Shown here in pieces: positions 5,923-12,206 of a DNA stretch of 14,291 bases (within the stretch, counting starts at the first letter, position 1; the number at the start of each line of letters is the position of its first letter). A program made the translations under genes and the position numbers. The stretch spans positions 1 to 14,291 of the forward strand of contig URYT01000035.1 of assembly GCA_900552185.1 (NCBI GenBank). Direction: 5' to 3'. The DNA comes from an uncultured Collinsella sp. (GTDB lineage Bacteria; Actinomycetota; Coriobacteriia; Coriobacteriales; Coriobacteriaceae). The notes beneath the pieces were generated by a model, which made no database searches, had not been told where the DNA came from, and worked only from the letters and a program-made list of their open reading frames with translations.

Positions 5923-6753
5923 TTACTTCTTACGGCGACGAATGATGTGCTGGTTCGAGACCTTCTTCTTCTTGCGCGTACGAAGGCCCTTCGTCGGCTT
6001 ACCCCAGGGGGTAACAGAGGGACGACCAGAGGTGTGGTTCTTGCCCTCGCCACCGCCGTGCGGGTGGTCGACAGGGTTCATGACGGTACCGCGGACGGTC
6101 GGGCGCACGTTCATGTGACGCTTACGGCCGGCCTTACCGATGACGATGTTGGAGTGATCGGCGTTGCCGACCTCACCGACGGTGGCGCGGCAGGTAACGA
6201 GGATGCGGCGCATCTCGGAGGAAGGCATACGGACGATAGCGTACTTGCCCTCCTTACCCATCAGCTGGCAGGAGTTACCGGCGGAACGGGCGATAGCAGC
6301 GCCCTTGCCCGGCTGGAACTCGACGGCGTGGATGAGCGTACCGACGGGGATGTCGGCGAGGGGCAGAGCGTTGCCCGGCTTGATGTCGGCGTCAGAACCG
6401 GACATGACGGTCTGACCGACCTCGAGGCCCTTGGGGGCCAGGATGTAGCGCTTCTCACCGTCAGCGTAGTGCAGCAGAGCGATGCGAGCGGAACGGTTCG
6501 GATCGTACTCGATCGTGGCAACCTTGGCGGGCACGCCGTCCTTGTTGCGCTTGAAGTCGATCACGCGGTAACGACGCTTCACGCCGCCGCCCTGGTGGCG
6601 GGTGGTGATGCGGCCGTTGTTGTTACGACCGGCCTTCTTGGGCAGGGGCTCGAGAAGAGACTTCTCGGGCTTGGTGCAGGTGATCTCGGAGAAGTCGGAG
6701 ATCGTCTGCCAACGCCTACCAGCGGAGGTCGGCTTAAGGTGCTTTACAGCCAT
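5923..6753 (-). CDS. rplB: 50S ribosomal protein L2
   Basis: A 276-residue protein near the peptidyl-transferase centre. MAVKHLKPTSAGRRWQT opens the protein, and the DHPHGGGEGKN block (229-239) contains His230, the counterpart of the functionally important His229 of E. coli L2. An in-frame start exists 25 codons upstream, but this one is chosen because AAAGGG stands 6 bases before the ATG and because homologues begin MAVKxxKPTS. It is preceded by an unusual 179-base spacer with a terminator-like hairpin and a promoter-like motif, so it may start a transcription segment. Confidence 0.97.
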   Translation of the reverse strand: MAVKHLKPTSAGRRWQTISDFSEITCTKPEKSLLEPLPKKAGRNNNGRITTRHQGGGVKRRYRVIDFKRNKDGVPAKVATIEYDPNRSARIALLHYADGEKRYILAPKGLEVGQTVMSGSDADIKPGNALPLADIPVGTLIHAVEFQPGKGAAIARSAGNSCQLMGKEGKYAIVRMPSSEMRRILVTCRATVGEVGNADHSNIVIGKAGRKRHMNVRPTVRGTVMNPVDHPHGGGEGKNHTSGRPSVTPWGKPTKGLRTRKKKKVSNQHIIRRRKK

Positions 6754-6833
6754 TACAATCCCTTTCAATAGGAATCCGTTAGCCATCGCAGACAGGGATT
6801 CGAGGTTCTGCCTCGGGTGCGATGACACCGGAC

Positions 6834-6870
6834 GTATACACGGCTCCGGGCGTGTCCATTTTATACGCCC
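6834..6870 (-). promoter_or_regulatory. Promoter-like motif before rplB, shared with rplC
   Basis: Positions 6834-6859 match 8699-8724 in front of rplC at 24 of 26 bases (plus-strand core GTATACACGGCT). On the minus strand the motif ends in a TATACG box. A second AT-rich box, TATAAA (6865-6860), lies just upstream, and GGGCGTGT/ATACGCCC (6848-6855 and 6863-6870) can form a hairpin around it. No TTGACA-like -35 is visible. A promoter or an RNA-level control site is inferred from the duplication and position. Confidence 0.5.
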
Positions 6871-6914
6871 AAAACCTTGAGCTCTCGCCTCCCCTATTTG
6901 GGAGGCATGAGCTC
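6871..6914 (-). terminator. Terminator-like hairpin between rplW and rplB
   Basis: The stem pairs GAGCTC plus GCCTCCC (minus strand, 6914-6909 and 6906-6900) with GGGAGGC plus GAGCTC (6893-6887 and 6884-6879), with a two-base internal loop on each side. The minus strand continues AAGGTTTTGGG, so the T tract is short. It begins 18 bases after the rplW stop. It may attenuate rather than stop transcription into rplB. Confidence 0.5.
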
Positions 6915-6932
6915 ACTCAACAGCAGCGAGTC

Positions 6933-7220
6933 TTAGGCCTGGTTGCCAAAGACCTCGATGGTGTCGCCCTCGGCCAGCGTGACGATGGCCTTCTTCCAAG
7001 AACGGGTCTTGCCGGCGACATAGCGCACGCGCTTGGTCTTGGGCTTGACCGTCAGGGTGTTCACGCGAACGACCTTGACGCCGAAGATCTCCTCGACAGC
7101 GTCCTTGATCTGATACTTGTTAGCATCCTTGGCGACCTCGAACGTGTACTTGTTCTGCTCCATGCCGGAGAAGGAACGCTCGGACACGATCGGACGGATG
7201 ATGATCTCGTGGGCGGTCAT
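6933..7220 (-). CDS. rplW: 50S ribosomal protein L23
   Basis: A 95-residue exit-tunnel protein that docks trigger factor and SRP. It begins MTAHEIIIRPIVSERSF and has the NKYTFEVAKDANKYQIKDAV segment; the ending (TLAEGDTIEVF) is typical. The ATG directly abuts the rplD stop, and GGGAGG lies in the last codons of rplD. A 179-base spacer follows it, where rplB would normally follow almost at once. Confidence 0.97.
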   Translation of the reverse strand: MTAHEIIIRPIVSERSFSGMEQNKYTFEVAKDANKYQIKDAVEEIFGVKVVRVNTLTVKPKTKRVRYVAGKTRSWKKAIVTLAEGDTIEVFGNQA

Positions 7221-7847
7221 TTAAGCAAGCACCTCCCCGAAGTGAGCGGCGATGTCGGCGGGCATCAGCACGGCGTTGTTGTTGACGAGATCGTAGGTGT
7301 TGGCCTCGTCGGCAGTGATGATGAACGTCTTGGGAATGTTGCGGAACGACAGGTAGGCGTTGACGTCCTCATCGCGAACGATGATGGTCAGACGCTTGCC
7401 CTCAAGGCCGAGAGCCTTGAGCATGGCAACGGCAGCCTTGGTGGAAGGCTTCTCGAAGCCGTAGTCGTCGACGAGCACGAGCTCGCCATCGGCCAGCTTG
7501 GCGGACAGCGCGGAGCGCATAGCCAGCTTGACCTCCTTGTTGTTCATACGCTTAGCGTAGGAACGGGGCTTGGGGGCGAAGACAACGCCACCGTGACGCC
7601 ACTGGGCAGCACGGATGGAACCCTGGCGGGCACGGCCGGTGCCCTTCTGACGCCAAGGCTTCTTGCCGCCACCGGAAACCTCAGAGCGGCCCTTAGCGGA
7701 CTGGGTGCCCTGACGCCAAGAGGCCATCTGGCACTTGACGATGTGGTGCATAACGTGGATGTTCGGCTCGATGCCGTACACCTCAGCGGCGAGCTCGGCC
7801 TCGGCGACCTTCTTGCCCTCGCTGTTCTTTACTTCAAACTTTGCCAT
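7221..7847 (-). CDS. rplD: 50S ribosomal protein L4
   Basis: A 208-residue tunnel-wall protein. The extended loop, rich in basic residues, is at about 50-95 (KKPWRQKGTGRARQGSIRA at 62-80), followed by the globular domain with the LVLVDDYGFEKPSTK segment. In E. coli L4 also represses the S10 operon through its leader RNA, which is relevant because a structured leader precedes rplC here. AAGGAGA stands 8 bases before the ATG. Confidence 0.97.
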   Translation of the reverse strand: MAKFEVKNSEGKKVAEAELAAEVYGIEPNIHVMHHIVKCQMASWRQGTQSAKGRSEVSGGGKKPWRQKGTGRARQGSIRAAQWRHGGVVFAPKPRSYAKRMNNKEVKLAMRSALSAKLADGELVLVDDYGFEKPSTKAAVAMLKALGLEGKRLTIIVRDEDVNAYLSFRNIPKTFIITADEANTYDLVNNNAVLMPADIAAHFGEVLA

Positions 7848-7893
7848 TTAAGTGTTCTCCTTGGTATGACGCTGGGCTAAATGGGCTGGGCCC

Positions 7894-8514
7894 TTAGGCC
7901 ATACGGATGGCGACGAGACCATTCTTGGCACCCGGGACAGCGCCCTTGACCAAGATGAGGTTCTGCTCGGCATCGATGCGGACAACGGAAAGGTTCTTGA
8001 CGGTAACGCGCTCGTTACCCATGTGACCGGCCATCTTGACGCCCTTGAGGACGCGCGCAGGATAGGCGCACTGACCGATAGAACCGGGGTGACGCTGGAA
8101 GTGAGAACCATGCGTCATAGGACCGCGGCGCTGACCCCAGCGCTTGATGCGACCCTGGAAGCCCTTACCCTTGGAGGTACCGATGACGTCGACCTTCTCG
8201 ACATCAGCGAAATCAGCGACGGTGACGACCTCGCCGACCTTGTGCTCCTCGCCGTTCTCGACGCGGACCTCACGAAGGAAACGGACAGGCTCGACGCCAG
8301 CCTTGGCGAAGTGACCAGCCATGGGCTTGTTCACGTTCTTGGCCTTGATGTCGCCGAAACCGATCTGGACGGCGTCATAGCCGTCGGTTGCCTGAGTTTT
8401 AACCTGCGAGACAGCGCAGGGGCCAGCCTGGATGACCGTGACGGGAACGACGTTGTCGTCCTCGTCCCAAACCTGGGTCATGCCAATCTTGCGGCCGAGA
8501 ATCATGCTGATCAA
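7894..8514 (-). CDS. rplC: 50S ribosomal protein L3
   Basis: A 206-residue protein that starts large-subunit assembly and reaches the peptidyl-transferase centre. ILGRKIGMTQVWDEDD opens the fold, and the central extension GKGFQGRIKRWGQRRG near 136-151 is diagnostic. The start is taken as TTG at 8514: it leaves the standard four residues before ILGRKIGM, as in other bacteria, and places a GGGA 7 bases upstream. The ATG at 8505 would leave only one residue before ILGRK and has no suitably placed ribosome-binding site. It is the first gene of the cluster here; rpsJ (S10), its usual predecessor, is absent. Confidence 0.96.
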   Translation of the reverse strand: MISMILGRKIGMTQVWDEDDNVVPVTVIQAGPCAVSQVKTQATDGYDAVQIGFGDIKAKNVNKPMAGHFAKAGVEPVRFLREVRVENGEEHKVGEVVTVADFADVEKVDVIGTSKGKGFQGRIKRWGQRRGPMTHGSHFQRHPGSIGQCAYPARVLKGVKMAGHMGNERVTVKNLSVVRIDAEQNLILVKGAVPGAKNGLVAIRMA

Positions 8515-8534
8515 GATATGATCCCAACTCTCGC

Positions 8535-8586
8535 GTGGTCTTGGGACAATGCGTACACCACCGAGCGTACGCCCCTAGAGGACCAC
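8535..8586 (-). ncRNA. Stem-loop in the rplC leader
   Basis: Read on the minus strand, GTGGTC (8586-8581) pairs with GACCAC (8540-8535), GGG (8575-8573) with CCC (8545-8543), and GCGTAC (8572-8567) with GTACGC (8556-8551) around a 10-base loop. The internal loops are asymmetric. The structure ends about 20 bases before the TTG start. Its place resembles the S10-operon leader on which L4 acts in E. coli, but no sequence match to a known leader was established. Confidence 0.5.
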
Positions 8587-8697
8587 TACTTACACGACGT
8601 GCTCCCCAGCCTTGTATTTCGCCCGGACTACCTGACAACCCTATTAAGCAGGCATTTTGTCCAGCCAGAATACTCCCCTGGTTTCACACAGCTGTTT

Positions 8698-8724
8698 AGT
8701 ATACACGGCTGCGGGCGTATCCAT
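8698..8724 (-). promoter_or_regulatory. Promoter-like motif upstream of rplC
   Basis: A TATACT box (minus strand, 8703-8698) is a fair -10 match. It forms the downstream end of the 26-base motif at 8699-8724 that recurs before rplB at 6834-6859 (24 of 26 identical). A -35 of TTGACA type is not visible at 16-18 bases. If this is the promoter, the leader would be about 180 bases long and include the 8535-8586 stem-loop. Confidence 0.5.
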
Positions 8725-8766
8725 CGAGATTCATATTTCACTCACATTGTTTACGCAGGTAAAGTG

Positions 8767-8943
8767 CGTGGCACGTTCCCAGTGTGCGGCGGAGGGGGCG
8801 GGCCTGAGACATATTAAGGTTGTCGCGAGTTCCGCACGAACAGGAGAGCACTTAATGTGCTCTCCGTCGTGAGCAGGACTGTAGAGCAGCAACCTTAATA
8901 TGTCTCAGGCCCGCCCCCTCCGCCGCACACTGGGAACGCCACG
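8767..8943. repeat. Long perfect inverted repeat (49-bp arms)
   Basis: The arms 8774-8822 and 8890-8938 are perfect reverse complements over 49 bp. Pairing resumes after a two-base bulge with CGTGG (8767-8771) and CCACG (8939-8943). The 67-base centre holds a second hairpin: GGAGAGCAC (8843-8851), loop TTAAT, GTGCTCTCC (8857-8865), extended by CACGA (8835-8839) and TCGTG (8867-8871). No open frame, no clear target-site duplication and no T tract follow it. It lies between the phosphatase stop and the rplC promoter region. It may be a MITE-like element or a transcription insulator; I cannot tell which. Confidence 0.9.
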
Positions 8944-8973
8944 TTGATGTCTGCTTAACTCTGCTCGCTCAGA

Positions 8974-9600
8974 CTAATGACTTTGTTGGGGGTCCACTAT
9001 TTGCTGGAGGGTGAACTTACATTGATGAGGCTCGCCTTCTGCTTGTGGCTTTGCCTCATCGAAATCGAAAATCATGATGGCGCAGTTGGGGAGTTTTGCT
9101 GGGAGCTCGAAGCCCTCTGGGGCTGCAGCCTTGATGAATTGGCGGCTGGCGCTGCCGTGGCTTACTGCTAGGAGGGTTTCGATATCCTCGGCGCCCATGA
9201 TATTGGTGAGGGTGTCTACCATGCGCTCCTGCAGGGCATGGCTTCCTTCTCCGCCAAATGGAATCAGGTCCTCGCCGGGGTCCCAGACGTCGGTGGGCAG
9301 GGCGTCGTGGGGGCCTTCTTCGAAGGTGCCGTAGCTGCGCTCGATGATGCCTTCGCAGGGCTCGACTGCTGCATCCGGACCGAGGAGTTCGCATGCGACG
9401 AGACTTGCCGTGTCCATGGCTCGGCCTAAGGGTGATGAGACTACTTTGTCGGGGACGACGCCATGGACCTTGAGCCATGCGGCGGCTGTCTGTGCATGTT
9501 GACGACCCAAATTGGTGAGCGGTGAATCGCAGCGACCCTGGACGAGCTTTTTGACGTTGAATTCCGTCTGGCCGTGGCGGAGCAGATACAGCTTCTTCAT
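8974..9600 (-). CDS. Histidine phosphatase family protein (phosphoglycerate-mutase-like)
   Basis: A 208-residue cytoplasmic enzyme. The catalytic motif LLRHGQTEFN (6-15) contains the phospho-accepting His9 and Arg8; Arg60 (SSPLGRAMDTA), Glu87 (IIERSYG) and the second histidine His148 (LAVSHG) complete the expected active site. Family members are phosphatases or mutases acting on small phosphorylated substrates; the exact substrate is not evident, and the length and sequence fit the broad-specificity phosphatase group better than dPGM glycolytic mutases. AAGGGG lies 5 bases before the ATG. The gene follows the CDF transporter by 39 bases and is probably cotranscribed with it. No conventional terminator follows; the long inverted repeat comes next. 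Confidence 0.9.
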   Translation of the reverse strand: MKKLYLLRHGQTEFNVKKLVQGRCDSPLTNLGRQHAQTAAAWLKVHGVVPDKVVSSPLGRAMDTASLVACELLGPDAAVEPCEGIIERSYGTFEEGPHDALPTDVWDPGEDLIPFGGEGSHALQERMVDTLTNIMGAEDIETLLAVSHGSASRQFIKAAAPEGFELPAKLPNCAIMIFDFDEAKPQAEGEPHQCKFTLQQIVDPQQSH

Positions 9601-9639
9601 AGTCTCCCCTTCTGTATAACTTGCTTTGCCGGCACAGCC

Positions 9640-10800
9640 CTACTCGTGGGTATGGCCTACGTAGTCTTCGTCGATCGTAATCTTGGCAATCGACTTGGGA
9701 TATTCCGATTCAACCCGTTGTGCCAGCTCGTGCTTTACATCTTCGGCACTCATCTGCAGATCCGAGGGACGCACGCAGTCAAAGATCACGTTAGTGTGCG
9801 TAGGACCCGGCACACAGCGCAGATCGTGAATCGAGAGGCGGCTATCGATCTGTTGGGCCATGGCGTTAATGCGTAAACGCATGCTCGCCACCTTGGGGTC
9901 GTCGGTCACGATGGGGTCGTAATGGAGCGTGACAATCATGCCGTCTTCGTTCCTAAACGCCTGCTCGATGTTATCGAGCGTGTCGTGACTTTCCATCGGG
10001 CTGGCCTCGGCCGCCATCTCGGCGTGAGCGCTTGCGAACTTCCTGCCCGGGCCATAGTCGTGGACCATCAAATCGTGAACGCCCAAGACGCCGGGGTAGC
10101 TCATGATCTTGCTGCGGATATGCTCGACGAGCTTAGGATCGGGCGTCTGGCCCAAAAGCGGGCTAACCGTATCCTGGATAAGTTCAAAACCGCTCCAGCC
10201 AATATAGGCGCCAACGGCAAGGCCGACCCATGCGTCAAGATTGATGTGCGTCACCTGCGAAACAATCGCGCACGCCAGCACGGCGCCCGTGGCAAGGACA
10301 TCGTTCTTGGAATCTTGCGCAGTCGCATGCAGCGTCTCGGACTCAATGCGATCGCCGAGCTTTTGGTTGAGGGCCGCCATCCACAGCTTAACAACCATCG
10401 AAAGCACGAGAACTGCCACCAGGGCAAGCGAGAACTCGACAGGTTCGGGGTGAATGACGCGCTCAACCGAGGACTTCACCAGCTCAACGCCAATCAGCAG
10501 CACGAGCGCCGCCACGACCAATCCCGAGAGATACTCGTAGCGACCGTGGCCGTAAGGATGCTCGGGGTCGGCCGGCTTGCTCGCCAGCTTAAAGCCCAGC
10601 ACGCTCACGATATTCGAGCTGGCATCGGACAGGTTGTTCATGGCATCCGCCACAATCGAAACCGATCCCGAAACCACACCGATTGCGCCCTTCGCAGCAC
10701 AAAGCGCCACATTGGCGACAATACACACCATGCCCGCTAACGTGCCCACACGCGCACGATCGCCCTGTGCGCGCTTAACTATCCACTCGACCATCTGCAT
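9640..10800 (-). CDS. Cation diffusion facilitator (CDF) transporter, probably Mn2+-type
   Basis: A 386-residue inner-membrane metal/proton antiporter. The six-helix domain spans roughly residues 20-212. Metal-site residues appear as N55-xxx-D59 in the second helix (DAMNNLSDASSN) and D163-xxx-D167 in the fifth (AQDSKNDVLAT). From memory, Asn-Asp/Asp-Asp sites mark the Mn2+-exporting MntE-like clade, unlike the His-containing zinc exporters. The cytoplasmic ferredoxin-like domain (about 216-300) is followed by a second segment of similar size (305-386), so the C-terminal part appears duplicated. The start may be 10800 or the ATG two codons later; GGGGG lies close upstream. It ends 39 bases before the phosphatase gene. 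Metal preference is inferred. Confidence 0.9.
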   Translation of the reverse strand: MQMVEWIVKRAQGDRARVGTLAGMVCIVANVALCAAKGAIGVVSGSVSIVADAMNNLSDASSNIVSVLGFKLASKPADPEHPYGHGRYEYLSGLVVAALVLLIGVELVKSSVERVIHPEPVEFSLALVAVLVLSMVVKLWMAALNQKLGDRIESETLHATAQDSKNDVLATGAVLACAIVSQVTHINLDAWVGLAVGAYIGWSGFELIQDTVSPLLGQTPDPKLVEHIRSKIMSYPGVLGVHDLMVHDYGPGRKFASAHAEMAAEASPMESHDTLDNIEQAFRNEDGMIVTLHYDPIVTDDPKVASMRLRINAMAQQIDSRLSIHDLRCVPGPTHTNVIFDCVRPSDLQMSAEDVKHELAQRVESEYPKSIAKITIDEDYVGHTHE

Positions 10801-10873
10801 CCGCCCCCACGGTACTACCTATATATCTATTGCTCAAACGGATTGTAGTGTAGCCACTTTGTCCCCCAGATAC

Positions 10874-10906
10874 AAAAAGGCCGCGCCCACACGGGCCACG
10901 GCCTTG
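10874..10906 (-). terminator. Intrinsic terminator after the EIIC gene
   Basis: On the minus strand AAGGCCG pairs with CGGCCTT, the stem continues with GCCC/GGGC across small bulges, and TTTTTG follows (bases 10878-10874). It lies 38 bases past the EIIC stop, immediately after a REP-like repeat. The 10801-10873 interval up to the CDF start should contain the CDF promoter, but I see no convincing -35/-10 pair. Confidence 0.8.
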
Positions 10907-10907
10907 G

Positions 10908-10940
10908 AATGTGACATGCGGGACTGTCCCCTTGTCGATC
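10908..10940. repeat. REP-like repeat, copy downstream of EIIC
   Basis: AATGTGACATGCGGGACTGT followed by CCCCTTGTCGATC. It matches the copy at 12173-12206 apart from one extra G, one T/C change and a short difference near the end. Core GGGACTGTCCC is palindromic. It ends 3 bases before the EIIC stop codon. Confidence 0.75.
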
Positions 10941-10943
10941 GAT

Positions 10944-12158
10944 TTATGCACTTGCTTCGGCCACGCTCTTCGAGGTTTCGAGCGAATCGTCTTTGTCTTC
11001 TGTCGCCTGTCCCTTCGCCGGCACCACGCCAAAGCAGTAGCTCAGCGCCGCAGACACCGCAAATGCCATACCGCCGGCAGCGCAGCACCACAGCAGGTTC
11101 GAGATGCCGCCCGTGGCAAAGCCAATGACCATGAGGACATTCGTCATGCCGATGGTATAGGCCGTAACGCGGCCCACGGCTGCAACAAGGCCTCCGACGG
11201 CGCCGCCAATGGCCATGCACGTCAGGCACCTGCCATACTTAAAGCCGCAACCGTACAGCGCCGGCTCGCTTACGCCGCCAAGTACGCCCGAGATCGAGTA
11301 GCCCAGCATGAGCGCCTTCTCGTCCTTATCCGCAACGCGGAGCGACGCGCCAAAGGGCATGCCCCAAACGGCGAACGTTGCCATCGTCGCGGCGATCAGA
11401 ATGCACGAATCCGTTCCCACACTCATAAACTGCGCATAGGCGAGCGATAGGACGACGTTGCTGACGCCCGCGATCTTAAGGAACTCCCAGCCCGCGGCAA
11501 GCTCCATGAGCGTGAGCAGCGACACGATGCCACCGGAATTGCCAAGCATAAACATAAGCTGGCCCAACAGCATGCCCAGATAGCTGCCCGCCGGCGCCGT
11601 AATGCACAGCGAAACCGGAACCATGACAAGCATGGTTGCAAACGGAACGAACGAAAACGCCACGGCCTTAGGGATAACGCGCCGAAAGAAACACTCCACT
11701 TGCCATAGCACAGGCACCGAGATGAGAACCGGAATAACAGTCGTCGTGTAATCGTTGACCGGCGCAGGAAGCAGACCATACACGGAAGTCATCGATGCCC
11801 CCGTCGTCGATGCGGCATCGACGAGCTTAAGCAGATCGGGCGCAATCAATACGCCGCCCAGCATCATGCCCAGCTGCTCCGAGCAACCGAGCTGGCGGGC
11901 GGCCGCCCAACCAAGATAAATGGGCAAAAAGTAGTAGCCGGCGTTATAGAGCCAACTGTAGAACAGGCGATAGATTTCGGAATCGGCAGACCACAGGCCC
12001 AGCATACCTTCGCCCATAATGACGGCAACGGTGCGGAACAACGCCGCGCAGACAATAAACGGCAGCGCCGACATCATGCTTTTGGACAGATAGTCCACCA
12101 CGGCCATGGCGTTTGATGAGACCGTCGTTGTAAACGAGGTGTTAGAAACTTGTGACAC
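10944..12158 (-). CDS. Stand-alone PTS sugar permease, EIIC (glucose/glucoside superfamily)
   Basis: A 404-residue polytopic membrane protein that should form the sugar channel of a phosphotransferase system. Several long hydrophobic segments run from about residue 27 to 378. GGVSEPALYG at 294-303 corresponds to the GITEPxxYG substrate-site motif of the family, with the key Glu kept. FLPIYLGWAAARQLGCSEQLG (78-97) also fits. There is no EIIB domain and no EIIA domain, and the acidic tail (385-404) ends at a stop, so phosphorylation would need a partner from elsewhere. The frame is open much farther upstream, but GTG at 12158 is chosen because AAAGGG lies 5 bases before it and the longer version would run into accDA. 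Sugar unknown. The gene sits 40 bases after accDA and between two repeat copies. Confidence 0.85.
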   Translation of the reverse strand: MSQVSNTSFTTTVSSNAMAVVDYLSKSMMSALPFIVCAALFRTVAVIMGEGMLGLWSADSEIYRLFYSWLYNAGYYFLPIYLGWAAARQLGCSEQLGMMLGGVLIAPDLLKLVDAASTTGASMTSVYGLLPAPVNDYTTTVIPVLISVPVLWQVECFFRRVIPKAVAFSFVPFATMLVMVPVSLCITAPAGSYLGMLLGQLMFMLGNSGGIVSLLTLMELAAGWEFLKIAGVSNVVLSLAYAQFMSVGTDSCILIAATMATFAVWGMPFGASLRVADKDEKALMLGYSISGVLGGVSEPALYGCGFKYGRCLTCMAIGGAVGGLVAAVGRVTAYTIGMTNVLMVIGFATGGISNLLWCCAAGGMAFAVSAALSYCFGVVPAKGQATEDKDDSLETSKSVAEASA

Positions 12159-12172
12159 AGGAACCCTTTCCC

Positions 12173-12206
12173 AATGTGACATGCGGACTGTCCCTTTGTC
12201 ACATCG
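12173..12206. repeat. REP-like repeat overlapping the accDA stop
   Basis: ATGTGACATGCGGACTGTCC followed by CTTTGTCACATCG. TGTGAC (12175-12180) and GTCACA (12197-12202) form a stem around the GGACTGTCC core. The right part of the repeat supplies the accDA stop codon at 12199-12201. A near-identical direct copy lies at 10908-10940 on the other side of the EIIC gene. Confidence 0.8.

Noticed and set aside
6754..6828. Longer L2 start at 6828
   Set aside because: The 25 extra residues match no L2, and the ribosome-binding site and family start both support 6753.
8767..8943. Intrinsic terminator or retron msr-msd region
   Set aside because: No T tract follows on either strand, the stem is far too long for a terminator, and there is no reverse transcriptase gene in the window.
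8515..8973. Hidden rpsJ (S10) gene before rplC
   Set aside because: No frame here gives an S10-like protein of about 100 residues; the plus-strand frame extending over 8023-8817 is a shadow of rplC and its leader.
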